This document shows positions 23,701 to 33,179 of a stretch of DNA of 64,000 bases, one piece after another (within the stretch, counting starts at the first letter, position 1; every line of letters starts with the position of its first letter). The notes under the pieces were generated by a model. The model searched no databases, was not told the origin of the DNA, and saw only the letters and a program-made list of their open reading frames with translations. The translations under genes and the position numbers were made by a program. This DNA comes from Diphasiastrum complanatum (lineage: Eukaryota > Streptophyta > Lycopodiopsida > Lycopodiales > Lycopodiaceae). The DNA is taken from positions 64,804,175 through 64,868,174 of the forward strand of contig CM055100.1 of the NCBI GenBank assembly GCA_029204225.1, in the 5' to 3' direction.

Positions 23701-26104
23701 TTGTCCAGCACCACTAATATAGCCAGCACAATACCAATAACAGCAATAATCAAGACTTAAAGGTCTTATGAATCTTCTTGTATCTTCAATATATTGACTT
23801 TGATGGTCAGCTTGGCTTGATTTCTATATTGTGCTCCACCATATGTGATGACACAGCAGCCATTGGAACCTTCAAACCCTAGAACAAGCTTACTAACTGG
23901 TGGAAGTATTATGCACTCTCGAAAGTTGATACAAAAAAATGAGGGGAAGGCATGGTTCTATCCTGAATCACCCTTTTTATAGTGTTGTAATAAATAGCAA
24001 CAAATCAAAGTGAGATTAAATGTTTATTCTAACAGTGACAATGGAGCGAATCAGAAATTGCAATGCTTGAAATATGCACATAACATCTTTCACTGTTTGC
24101 AATGGTGGAAATAAACATGTAACATGTTTCACTTTGGGTTGTAGCGCATACAGTATCATGTTTCGAGCAGAAAGCAAAGATATGTTTCGCTGTTCTGATT
24201 CAGGTTGTATTGTGCACAATATCATGCTTTAAGCAGAAAGGAAAAGGTACCAAGTATGAGAACATGAAACTTCGAAAAAAGCAATTCCCATCTCCCCGGG
24301 CGCGTCGAATTGCTCCATATAGGCTCGCCAGTTTCTGTGTAACGGTCCAAGTTCATGACTCATTGTTACACTGCTTTGCCAAAAAACTGATTCACATGGC
24401 CACACTAGCATGAGAAAGCTATCAATTCAAAAAGATTGCACTATTTTATATGGATTAGTGCTTAGACTAGCACTCCCTTATTGGACACCTCATGTAGGTC
24501 TATTACCAAGAAACTAACTCTTTAATTCTAAAGGCTACCTCAATTTTTGCCTTGAATACAGGATTCCCAGACTCATACTCAGCCGCTAGAACTGAAATTG
24601 GCTCCTGCAGTAAGAGTTTATTAGATCACAACGATTTTTATTGCAGATCGTGCAATAATTCCAAAGTAAAGAATTCCCTATTGTTGATATAGTGTACTGC
24701 CAAAGAGGCTTAAATTTTGCAAAAACCATTGAGAACATAAAAAGAGCTAAGCCATGCCATAGATATTTCCATAAAGATTTCAAGGCTTTAAATTCCATAA
24801 AGTTTGACCGAGGTCACACTTGTCATTTTGGGTAACATAGATCATCCTTTACATAAGGGAATGAGATTTCCCATTGACCTTCCATTGGGTCATCCTGCCA
24901 TAAAAGATGGTGAGGCTGTAAAGAATGGCTTGGCCTTATGGCCTCACCATCTTTTATGGCATGATTCCCCAATGAAAAGGTCAAGCGGGAAATCCCCATA
25001 CATCTAAACCACTTGCTTTCTCAAATTCCAGTAGTTAACCTAGCTGACGATATCTTTATCAACGGGATTGACCATCTAGAAATCTGCATACAATCGTCAC
25101 AAGAAAACAAGTGACATCATGAAGGGATTTCTCATGCCAATTGTAATCGAGAAATGTGACATTCCAAGTAGACAACATTTGTTAACCAATATTTGACACT
25201 TAAGATGATTTGCATTTTTGCAACATTGTCCTAAGTGCCATCTACGAAACAGAAAATGACTTGCAGATATGCAAGGTTTGTTGCAGAGGCCTGAGCCTAA
25301 AGCAAAACAACATTTGAAAATGCCTTCGAAATGAGGGGTTACATTGTCACTTCTTACCATTTATCCTAAATCGAAAAAGATCATCTTCTTTTAAATTAGT
25401 AGCAACAATCATTGATTTCGTTAAAATATCAAACCAGAAAGTTCTTTAAATGAGTTTGTTTTGCGAATAAATCTGTCAAATGTTGGAACTCAGATGCAAT
25501 TAGCAATTCATGCAGAAGCTCACAGAATGGTCTAAAAGATATAAAAAGCTCCAAGAATTTCAGCTCATGATATCTTAGTGAATAACAAGCAGGAACGCAA
25601 TAACAGCACCAAAAGACTGCTTCCTGTGAACTGTCGCAGATAAAATACAAGTATTTTTGCTTAAGCAATTTCTTACGGGAAAAAGCAATATTGTCTCTCG
25701 AAAAAAAGAGTCTGTACCACCATCAAACACATCCGCCCCTGCTAATCACAATACAGATACCCCTTGTTTTCACAGACCTTTCGTGACGGATGCATTTTTC
25801 AGTTCGCCATTCTCGAAAACGAAACATAATCCAAAACAAAGCACGAAAAAGGCCAAATGCCACAGGAGTATCAGATATCCACCTTGTTGCCAACAAACTC
25901 AAATTTCTCGGCTTCCTGAGCGCAGATTTGATGGTGATGAGCAATAATCTCGTCATCACGCGGCCTCTCGAAGCTTGAAATCTTATCATCATTTGCCTCC
26001 TCGTCGCCAGCAGCAACGTACGCTGGACCATCAGCATCGCCCCCACTCTCCTCCTCCTTCATTGTCGAATCTTTAGCCGCGGCAGCAATCTGCTCTACCA
26101 CCAT
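8266..26104 (-). CDS. OTUB1: Otubain-type ubiquitin thioesterase (OTUB1-like), 8 exons
   Basis: The enzyme is a cysteine deubiquitinase of the OTU/otubain (C65) family that cleaves ubiquitin chains, probably in cytosol and nucleus. Coding exons are 26104-25883, 24604-24539, 24334-24251, 23060-22938, 22485-22433, 11314-11265, 8776-8676 and 8517-8266. Together they make 951 nt, a whole number of codons, giving 316 aa, close to plant otubains. All introns are GT-AG and the phases agree. The catalytic Asp/Cys motif RGDGNCFFR is in exon 3 (about residues 109-117), FTFEDF is in exon 4, and the catalytic His is in LYRPGHYDILY at the C terminus (exon 8). Residues 1-74 form an acidic, variable tail beginning MVVEQ; this ATG was chosen because conserved sequence follows it without a break, although the frame stays open upstream. 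Intron 5 is 11.1 kb and full of repeats. No stop or frameshift is seen, so it is probably functional. Confidence 0.93.
8676..8776 (-). CDS. OTUB1: Otubain exon 7
   Basis: 101 nt between CTGTTTAG|TT and CAACAG|GTAGAG. It encodes VVMFFRFVTSCEIRQRADFF... with the conserved R-A-D-F-F-E-P-F-I segment. Confidence 0.9.
9735..10005. repeat. Degenerate tandem duplication
   Basis: Two diverged copies of about 135 bp, each starting GATTCACCAAA(a/t)GGCCC and ending with GAATG(g/c)CAC followed by a half-palindrome (CGTTCTAAACG or CATTTCAAATG). They lie in otubain intron 7. They share CATTTCAAATG-type ends with the 14.1 kb foldback sequence, so both may derive from one repeat family. Confidence 0.45.
10276..10830 (+). 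pseudogene. copia integrase fragment
   Basis: Plus-strand frame from about 10276 (CPYTPQQNGVAERKNRSL) through FWGEAITCAYFFCNRLP and FGSTCYVH to the C-terminal integrase block GIFVGYGENSKGYRVF. It is a 5'- and 3'-truncated Ty1/copia integrase in the otubain intron between exons 6 and 7. Homology fades after about 10800. It reads opposite to the host gene. Confidence 0.85.
11265..11314 (-). CDS. OTUB1: Otubain exon 6 (50-nt mini-exon)
   Basis: 50 nt between TTATGCAG|T and CTATG|GTAAGT. It encodes VDTLVDRCRDQYVSNY, matching the otubain helix with R-D-Q-x-V-S. The split codons on both sides join in frame (Ser before, Val after). Confidence 0.88.
13349..14053. mobile_element. TIR-bounded non-autonomous element, about 0.7 kb
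   Basis: The left end (GGAATCATAGTT..., 13350) and the right end (...AACTATGGTTCC, 14050) are inverted repeats. Both are followed inward by GCGATTC/GAATCGCG blocks (13381-13400 and 14021-14036). No transposase is seen inside. GAATCGGA-type words recur near 17160, so a related end may lie there. The superfamily cannot be assigned. Confidence 0.45.
14055..14290. repeat. Foldback repeat with TTTGGAA/TTCAAAC words
   Basis: The segment has CCAACCATTTCAAACGTTTGGAA near the left and TTTCCAAACGCGTTGGTTG near the right, forming an interrupted inverted repeat. Internal short palindromes (TTTCAAACG, GGCCACGTTTGG) repeat several times. It adjoins the TIR element directly. Confidence 0.4.
14734..14808. 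repeat. (GA)n(CA)n compound microsatellite
   Basis: A (AG)25 tract passes directly into an (AC)12 tract. The same compound order is found at 27410-27483. Confidence 0.95.
16013..16335 (-). pseudogene. copia RT fragment joined to LTR edge
   Basis: Minus strand: WRKAMDEEYDSIMKNKTW, then KARLVAKGYAQ, then DYEETFAPIA, the start of copia reverse transcriptase, with one in-frame TAG after YAQ. About 50 bp further on the strand has a purine run (AAGGGGGAG) followed by TGTTAGG (16019-16013), a polypurine tract plus LTR start. Most of RT and all of RNase H are therefore deleted. The LTR continues leftwards; its far end was not found. Confidence 0.7.
17885..19490 (+). pseudogene. hAT-type transposase relic (BED finger, DUF659)
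   Basis: Three blocks in order. A BED-type zinc finger (RWRCLFCGATFCSMTRIRAHSLG..., about 17970-18095) fits W-x-C-x2-C...S-T/M-R-x3-H. A DUF659 region (about 18650-19150) includes GCSILSDGWIDIRRRP, SCSLNTVF and VVTDNASNYVAMGELL, then WTACAAHCIDLLM. A C-terminal part (about 19200-19480) includes RFAYHFIVLEQLL and RIPFGDDF. Stops and frame changes separate the blocks (stop after HAWAT at 18811, TAG at 19008). The D-N-A-S-N-Y and C-A-A-H-C-I-D motifs are typical of plant hAT proteins. It is dead and lies antisense within an otubain intron. Confidence 0.8.
19614..19823. repeat. Two tandem copies of a 105-bp unit
   Basis: Units 19614-19718 and 19719-19823 are almost identical (one base differs in CACAGCGTC/CACAGTGTC). 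The unit length is a multiple of three, so an open frame passes through both. A partial third start (ACACATTTCAAAC) follows. Confidence 0.92.
19920..20275. repeat. Degenerate minisatellite, about 55-70 bp units
   Basis: Five to six imperfect copies of a unit carrying the words AAGATCCATCAATAGGCCAA, TTGCAAGG(t/c)TG and AAG(t)TTCATGCAA. Copies differ by indels and substitutions, indicating an old array. Confidence 0.75.
21091..21170. repeat. Two copies of a 41-bp unit
   Basis: AGCAATATAGTTGAGTTCTC and what follows, through AAGAGCCCAAA, occurs at 21091 and again at 21132 without mismatch. Confidence 0.9.
22433..22485 (-). CDS. OTUB1: Otubain exon 5
   Basis: 53 nt, from ACTCAG|GTC to CAG|GTGAAG. 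It encodes VFVEQLESVLPGTTSSI and leaves two bases of a split Ser codon. The next exon is 11.1 kb away. Confidence 0.88.
22938..23060 (-). CDS. OTUB1: Otubain exon 4
   Basis: 123 nt in phase 0. It encodes EYILET... to LGYAEFTFEDFLA, aligning with the E-H-I-L-E and Y-x-x-F-T-F-E-D-F blocks of otubains. Donor is GCG|GTACAA and acceptor TATTAG|GAG. Confidence 0.9.
24251..24334 (-). CDS. OTUB1: Otubain exon 3 (catalytic Asp/Cys)
   Basis: 84 nt in phase 0 (ACACAG|AAA to TTG|GTACCT). It contains IRRARGDGNCFFRSFMF: the OTU D-G-N-C nucleophile motif is intact. Confidence 0.92.
24539..24604 (-). CDS. OTUB1: Otubain exon 2
   Basis: 66 nt in phase 0 between CTGCAG|GAG and GAG|GTAGCC. It encodes EPISVLAAEYESGN..., matching the conserved E-P-x-S-x-L-A-A-E-Y segment of plant otubains. 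Confidence 0.9.
24865..24998. mobile_element. MITE-like hairpin in otubain intron 1
   Basis: Perfect 21-bp inverted arms (24896-24916 and 24941-24961, TGCCATAAAAGATGGTGAGG...) surround a 24-bp loop. Outer, less perfect arms (GATTTCCC...GGGTCAT and its complement) extend the stem to about 55 bp. There is no coding capacity. Confidence 0.7.
25883..26104 (-). CDS. OTUB1: Otubain exon 1 (start codon)
   Basis: 222 nt, 74 codons, ending in phase 0 at AACAAG|GTGGAT. It encodes an acidic N-terminal tail rich in Glu, Asp and Ala, ending in FEFVGNK. The 5' side is GC-richer than the surroundings, as expected for a promoter-proximal exon. Confidence 0.85.
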
Positions 26105-26640
26105 CTCACCTACCCCCGAGCACGTGCTTGCTAATCGAGACGCGTAAGTTTTTGAGAACACGATCCAACAAACAGAAGAGGAAGTTGTGCTGGAACGAGG
26201 TGCAGATAAAGGACTGCACTGCTCGAGGGGTGGCGACCGAGCGCAAGAACAGCCACCGTTAGATTTTACAAAAACGTTAAGATTTTGACACGTGTATATC
26301 TTCGACCGTCGATTTTTGTCCAAGTGGCCTGCTCCTAACATCCAAGAGCGTGCGCATAAACTTTAGCGTGTCTTTAGCTGCAGAGAAGGCAAAGCACCGG
26401 GCGACAAAGAGGAACATAGAAATTCATACCATTGTAAAGCTCCGCAAACATTTTATATCATTTTTATTTACTCAACCCCTTCTAATATTTTATTTTTATT
26501 AATTCATGCCTTTCTTGGTTTTGTGAAGGCCCGGGGTAAACTATTGCGATGATTTGTTAAAAGCTAACAGGTTACTTGAGTTTGAGCATCTAAATGAGTT
26601 CTTTGTTATTTTTTAATTTTTAGATTATGCAATCTTTATT
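26105..26640. promoter_or_regulatory. Otubain 5' flank and probable 5' UTR/promoter
   Basis: The sequence directly upstream of the chosen otubain ATG is GC-richer (26105-26400) and then AT-rich. An ACACGTG word lies at about 26289. No TATA box at a convincing distance was identified and the transcription start cannot be fixed. Confidence 0.35.
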
Positions 26641-26654
26641 GTTTTTGTGACTTT

Positions 26655-26765
26655 TTGGGGGGTGGAAGGCCCCGGTCCAAGGGCCTTCCTCGCAGGGAGG
26701 GCCCTTGCCCGAGGGCAAGGCCCCCCGACCTGCATGGAAGGCCCGAGGCCCATGGGCCTAATGTC
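26655..26765. repeat. GC-rich nested palindromes
   Basis: An isolated block of GGCC-rich sequence in AT-rich surroundings. It holds several overlapping inverted repeats, for example GGAAGGC...GCCTTCC, AGGGCCCTTGCCC next to GAGGGCAAGGCC, and GGCCCATGGGCC. It could form strong stem-loops. No gene is seen. Confidence 0.7.
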
Positions 26766-27406
26766 AAGTCTGAAATTTTTTCTTTCATAAATTATGGACA
26801 AAATCACTGATGTATTTAGTCAAGGATGAGAATTCTTGAATAACATGAGTGGCATTCCAATTGCAAGCAAATTCCACCTCTGGAGATGCATCCAAAATAC
26901 AAAGAAAAATTGAAGACTTGGCATTACGATAATTTAAATGCTCCGCATAAGACAAAGCTTCTCATGATGTATAAATCACCTTGTCTTTTTTTTTTTTCTC
27001 AAGCCACCTTCGAAATGAATGTGCATGTGATTTTCAAAACTTTAGAGCTTCCAACAAAACTATTGTGTAAATAGCCATTACAAGATTGACACTTAAGCAT
27101 TAAATATTATTGTAAAGTATTCATGTGGATGCCCAGTGTTTGGCAAAAAGTGCATGCGTTATGTGGCAGTCAATCACGCGTTGTCCAAGCAAACATTTGT
27201 CAATTCCTAATAAGTAAAGGATTTCTTTGAGGTGTGCCCTTGTATTCATGACTTGCATTCATTTGTGGAAAAGACACATTTTGGCATGAGGTCATAAGTT
27301 GTTGAAAGGCTTCATAAAAGTGCTCATAAAGTTTCATGAATCATAACACACGCCATAAGAAAATTGTGGTCCACATGTGGAGCTATAGATTGTACCCGAT
27401 TGTGGG

Positions 27407-27409
<3 letters not shown>

Positions 27410-27467
<58 letters not shown>

Positions 27468-27483
27468 ACACACACACACACAC
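27410..27483. repeat. (GA)n(CA)n compound microsatellite
   Basis: About 27 GA units run directly into 10 CA units, the same structure as at 14734-14808. Confidence 0.95.
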
Positions 27484-28117
27484 GTCATATGTGGCCCTAG
27501 TCTTTTAGAGAGAGAAGGAAAGGATTCGAGCATCACTTATCCTTCACATAAGTGGAGAATTTTCAAGTAAACTTTTATTTGGAAAACCTTGTCGTAACAA
27601 CAAAATATAAAATTCACATTTATGGCATTGCATAGGGAAAGGCCATGACCTTAACAGTTGGAAGCTCATATCCTCATTGTTTAAAGTGGATGAGAGATTT
27701 GTTATGAGAGTGATTAAGACAATCCTTGCTTGCACTTACTTTGTGTTGTAAAATCATTGATAGATTTATTGTGAGAGTGGTTGAGAGAGTGGTTGGCTTG
27801 GACCTGTTGGAAATGTGAGGTGCGAGGTGGGCCGACAGTTCATAGTGTATGTAATAAAGATAGATCATTTCTGCAAACCAATTAATCTATCAATAGTAAA
27901 ACTCATATATGTCTCTTTTTCTTTTTAACTTAGAATTAGAATTATAGATTTTAAATTTCATTTTTATGTACTAACTTATATTATCTACCAAGATAGTTTA
28001 ATATCCAACTATAAAACAAGCATGGGACATGGGCTTTGTGAAAGTTTTATTCAAGATTTTGTTACTGTGATAATTGATCTAAAACATATATATACTTAGA
28101 ATGCCAATAAACTAAGG

Positions 28118-28640
28118 TTGAATAAAGTTGGACAAGTTGCATCAAACACATCCAAGATCAAAATGGATCTAAACAAGATTGATACCAATAGACTTAGAAC
28201 GTGTAAGAAATTTCAATATTACACAAAATTTGAAGTATATTGTCACCGATCAACCCTACAATTTGCTAGCAATCTAACATACTATCCATTAAAGAATCGG
28301 ACTCTTGTTGAGTCTACACAATCACTATTACTTGCTGCTAACCTTCCGAACAAGCTCTGGGAAAAGACTATTGCAACAGTTTGTTATTTGTAGAACCATT
28401 GCAATGCCAGGATCATGAACAACAAAATCTTTGAGGAGGTTTGGTTAGGTACAAAGCCATATCTAGATCATCTAAGAATCTTTGGGTGTATGTGTATGCT
28501 ATGTACAAATCCCATCATAACAAAGAAAAAAATTCTACCATACCAAAGCCGAGTACATGATTTTTTGATGTCCATTACTTTATAAGGCTTACAAATTCTA
28601 TGATCTGCAAGCTGATAAAGCACTTATTGACAGATATCCA
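28118..28640 (+). pseudogene. copia integrase fragment
   Basis: Plus-strand blocks are KNRTLVESTQSLLLAANLPN, KLWEKTIATVCYL, an in-frame TAG, NHCNARIMNNKIFEEVW and PYLDHLRIFGCMC, all from the C-terminal half of a copia integrase. Frameshifts follow; a further match (KAYKFYDLQADKALID-like) runs into the duplicated segment at 28591. The upstream part is too decayed to set a start. Confidence 0.75.
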
Positions 28641-28963
28641 TTAGAGAAAATATGGGTCCAAAGAGGGCCCTATAAAAAATGCCATGTAGGAGAGAAAAAA
28701 ATAACAATAAAGTTACTAAAATATCGTTTTCTGACTTCTTTACGCATCTGCCCGCACTACTTTCCATGAAAATGAATGTACTACAAATTCTATGATCTGC
28801 AAGCTGCTAAAGCACTTATTGACAAATATCCATTAGAGAAAATATGGGCCCTATAAAAAATGCCATGTAGGAGAGAAAAAAAATAACAATAAAGTTACTA
28901 AAATATCATTTTTTAACTTCTTTACGCATCTGCCCGCACTACTTTCCATGAAAATGAATGTAC
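28591..28963. repeat. Tandem duplication, 192-bp unit
   Basis: The first copy is 28591-28782. The second, 28783-28963, lacks an 11-bp stretch (near GGGTCCAAAGAGG) and has a few substitutions. The unit begins inside the copia integrase fragment, so the duplication arose after the insertion. Confidence 0.9.
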
Positions 28964-29169
28964 CTTACTTTAGTCACATCAAACTTCACTGGTGCTTAGC
29001 CACAATTAAAGTATAATTTTTTCAAAATGTTGAAATATTCTCTCCCAATAGTTGGGAACACTCAAAAATTTGAATTAGGAGTGACATTTCAGAAACAAAG
29101 CCTACGCCATCTCTATCTCCAAGGTGCACCATCTCCAGCTCTGTTATTGTCATTGTGTTGTTTGTTACT

Positions 29170-30249
29170 ATACTATTGTACTGACGACAAAGCTTTATCA
29201 TCTTCATATGGATCTGTCACCAGAATATGCTCCGCTTAGGACAATAAATTCAAAGCAACCCAAATTGTCAACTTTTGATATGATCCGATACAGGGAGGAA
29301 AAACTAAAGCATGTAGATTTATGGTCATCGGGAACATTGTATCCTATTGATCCATATTCATTGCAACATCCGGATTTTCGTTTGGTGAGTCAATTAATAA
29401 TCTATATGTGTCATGGCAAAAATGGCCTTTTGGGTTACTGTGAGAATGTGAGGCTCTATGGGAATGCACATTCAATGCAAAGAATACATTATTTGGAAGA
29501 GGAATTTAGGAAAATATCAAAGGAGTGCGAAGAAAAATCTACAAAGTTAAAAACTTGTTTGGAAAAAAGTGAGATGTTAAAAAAGGAGATCCAAACGTTG
29601 AAATCTTCTTTGCTTCATTTTACAACTAGTAATGACGAGATAAAAACTAATTTCAATCCATGCATATCTCATATTTGTCTCTTGTTAAAGATACGGATGT
29701 GCTCAACAAAAAAGTCAGAAACAACAAGAGAAAACGATTGGTAACCAAGGACATATGTGATCTATCATTCAAAGGAGGTTATCGAAAAAGACGAATCCGT
29801 ACTTTCAAGTAAGTTATAGCTTATTTGGTTTAATATTGCTTGAACTTTTAAATTCAATCATAATCACTAGTTCTGTTATTTATTAATTTCAACTTTCTAT
29901 TGATTTGTTTATTATGTTGTTGTGAATATTATGATTGTCCTAATCTCTATTGATAGTTTTATGAACATTATGTTTGCAATGCAGATCAACATTGGTTGTT
30001 GAAGATCATTTGGCCGATGAGGTTTTCATTGGAAACTCACTAGGGTCTATTTTGACTTCTAAATCTATGAAATCAATGTTAAACAATAACAAAATGAAAA
30101 AGATTAAAGCTTCAGTTACTGATAACATTATGAATGAACTTGAAAAAATATTGGACACTACATTGGTTCAAGGGGCATGTGATTTTTCTAGCATCAGTAG
30201 AGAAACATATGCAACAATGTTTAAGATGATAAAGGAGGCATTTGCACAG
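29170..30249 (+). pseudogene. Coiled-coil gene, two exons, unrecognised
   Basis: Exon A (about 29207-29811) encodes MDLSPEYAPL..., a globular part (DLWSSGTLYPIDPYSL) and a Lys/Glu heptad coiled coil (KTCLEKSEMLKKEIQTLKSS). After one frameshift near 29670 come basic stretches (NKKVRNNKRKR, GGYRKRRIRTF) that end at TTTCAA|GTAAGT. Exon B (29985-30249) follows TGCAG and joins in frame (FKSTLVVEDHLADEV...). It ends at GCACAG|GTAAGT, so at least one more exon once existed. From 30300 the sequence is copia. The coiled-coil, basic patch and SISRETYATMFKMIKEAF block recall the N-terminal half of large transposase-like proteins, but I cannot name the family with confidence. Confidence 0.5.
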
Positions 30250-30299
30250 GTAAGTATTAAAAAGTTTCCAATCCCATGACCATTTCATCTTTTTTTTTA

Positions 30300-31846
30300 A
30301 AATGACATGTTAAACCAAGGTATGCAGACAATAGTTGGTAATCCATCTCATATCAATGAAGTGTATTGCTCGAAAGGAGAATGTCTAGCATATAACAATT
30401 CCAACAATTTATTTATTGACATTAATCAATTACTAACATTCATCATAAGTTTTTCACACATGACCTTTCATAAAGAGTATTTCACTTCTTTGTTGGCATT
30501 TGGAGATGACAAGAGGGTGATCTACACTGCCAATGATGGTGAGTGTGCAATCAAAGGGATTGGCACAATTCCTATTTCTCTCTCTACAATAGGAATGTTC
30601 ATTTGGAGGATGTCTTGTTTATTCCATCTATTACCAAGAATTTGCTTAGTGTGAGTCAAATGCTAAGTAAAGGCCTCAAAGTGGAGTTTGATGGAGATGC
30701 TTGTATGATCAAAAGGAAGGATGTCTTGAGTGGAAAAGGTAAAAGGCAAGGAAATAAGTTCAAACTAGATGCTTGTGTTATTGCTAACCAAGTTGGATGT
30801 GTTGCAAGGGAGCAAATACCTATTCAAGAGGTTTGGCATAATAGGATGGGACACCTCAACTTCAAGTCATTGGAGGTAATGGCTAGGAAGAAGATTGTGA
30901 TAGGTCTTCCAAGTTTCTTAAGTGGCATCAAACATGTTTGTGAGTCTTGTGCTTTGTCTAAGTCACATAGACAACCTTATACTAGATCTATATCTAGATC
31001 TACAAAGCCTTTTCAACTTGTACATTCGGATATTCATGGATTTACTACAATTAGCAATAGTGGAGCTAAGATGTATGTCACATTCATTGATGATTTTAGT
31101 AGATTTTGTTGGATCTATCTACTAAAGAGCAAGGATGAAGTATATGATGTCTTTATCAAGTTCAAGAATGCAAGGGAGGTCCAATTTCCCACAAGGATCA
31201 AGTGCTTAAGGAGTGACAATGGTGGTGAGTACATATCTACCAAATTCAAGGCCTTTTGTGATGAGCATGGGATCAAGAGGGAGTATACAACATCAAGGAC
31301 CCCATAACAAAATTGAGTGGCTAAAAGGAAGAATAGGACTTTATGTGAAAATGCTAAAGCTATGAGATTAAGTGCCAATCTTGACAAACCATTTTGGGAT
31401 CAAGCTTTGTTGTATGCCAATTTCTTGTGCAATAGGTGGCCGAGTGCGGTTTTGGATGGAAGGACACCTTTTGAGATGATATTCAAGTGGAGGTCGAGTG
31501 TCAACTTTCTAAGAACCTTTGGATGCACATGCTATGTCAACATTACTCTTGATGATAGGACCAAGGAGGATCCATCTTCAAGAAGAGGTAATTTTGTGAC
31601 ATTCAATCAGCCCAAAGATTGGCAACCAATCCTATTTTTCATGCTAGGAGCAAGCATATTGAGGTGCAATATCATTTTGTAAGGGAGCAAGTCATTGCAA
31701 AGGAGGTAGAGCTTCAACATGCGTCTTCAAGAGAATGTGTAGCTGATATCTTCGCCAAAGCATTGGTAAAGGACTTGTTCATGAAACATAGGACATCACT
31801 TGAAGTGTTATCAAAGTCTATACTAAAACTAGTTGAAGAGGGAGTG
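30300..31846 (+). pseudogene. Internally deleted copia pol
   Basis: Plus strand: a degraded protease region (from about 30300), VHLEDVLFIPSITKNLLSVS, the GAG-pre-integrase HNRMGHLNFKSL, CESCALSKSHRQPY, LVHSDIHGF, FIDDFSRFCWIY, RSDNGGEY and, after stops at 31304-31314, KRKNRTLCENAKAMR to the integrase C terminus at about 31590. The frame then jumps directly to the RNase H tail (ARSKHIEVQYHFVRE, ECVADIFAKAL), so the whole reverse transcriptase is deleted. A polypurine tract GAAGAGGGAGTG ends at 31846. Two broken codons in the integrase show it is inactive. Confidence 0.88.
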
Positions 31847-32640
31847 TGAAAGATTCAACTAGTTTGATCATATTTGGCATATTGAGACCAACTTTGTTTT
31901 TAGACTTAGAGATTAAATTTCCAAAGTTCATTAGTCTAAATGTCATTTGAATAAACACTTTTTGAAAGTGTGGGAAAGTTAGAAGACGAGTTTGAGTATA
32001 TTCAAATTTGAATGTTGGGTACTTTGAATCTAGACCAAAAAATAGTAGGGTTAGCATTTTGGAGGGAAATCCACGTGGCCAAATAGGTTTTGGACCTGCT
32101 ATAAAAGGATGTAACTCATGGAGAGAGTGATCTTCTCTCTTCTCTATCTCATTTCATGCTTATACATGGTTCTCTTGGGTTCTACTTTCCATTGGTGCAC
32201 TATGCTTGTGATTGCATGCAATTTTATTTGTAGAATGATCTATATTTGTTATTTTTGGATCCACACGTGTGAAATATAGTAGCTTTCTAGTTTTGTGCAG
32301 ACAACAATAGTACTTTATCATTTCATTCAAGTTTGATCAAGTTCTATTAGAGTTTGCATCTCATTTTGTGTGTAGATGCTGATTTTTCTACATTGGTGAG
32401 ATTGATACTGTATTTCTCTTTCTAACCAAAGATCTTTCAAGTGGATTGGATCATAATGATTTGAAATTTTCCACGATCACTTCAAACATTGTACTCATTG
32501 TTTGATATTAATCAGAGTGCAAATTTTCAGTCCCACTACAGTATCGTTTCATTGTGTATTTGTCTAAATCATTCAATTTGAATATTCTACTGTTGTTTGT
32601 GGCACTTTCGATCCTACATGCACCCGTTCGAGCTTCTGCT
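31847..32640 (+). repeat. Probable copia 3' LTR
   Basis: It begins TGTGAAAG or TGAAAG directly after the polypurine tract and contains a TATA box (CTATAAAAGG, about 32099-32108) followed by a CT-rich leader, the normal LTR promoter layout. The right end is not certain because no 5' LTR is present for comparison. Confidence 0.55.
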
Positions 32641-32682
32641 GACTAACCTATTGATTTCCGACAATAACCATATAGTAGAGTC

Positions 32683-32812
<130 letters not shown>

Positions 32813-33179
32813 TTTGTTGTTCAATTCGACAAAATCTCCTCCTCCTGTTGAACATGAAAAATAGGTACAAGAGGTTTTCATTCTTGGGAAAGGCCTTGCA
32901 CCTGATCTTTGATTGGTTAATTAAAATGGCAGGGATTCTAATCAAAACTAAATCTAATGGTGCTAAGAAAGCACAAGGTGGAACTCACATGTTTGATGTG
33001 AGTTCTAATTTGGGCCTTTTTAGCTTTTTATTGGCAACTTAACTTATGGCCTCTAATGTCATTTTAGAGTTCTAAGCTCGTAGTCGCTTATTCCTAGAAC
33101 TAGCTAGTGTGCTCATTGAGTTGGGCTTATACACGCAGGAAGCCAGTGCCCTCGCTCTTATTACTCTAGCTGTACATTG

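Noticed and set aside
25657-25978. Plus-strand frames across otubain exon 1
   Set aside because: They are antisense shadows of the GC-rich first exon.
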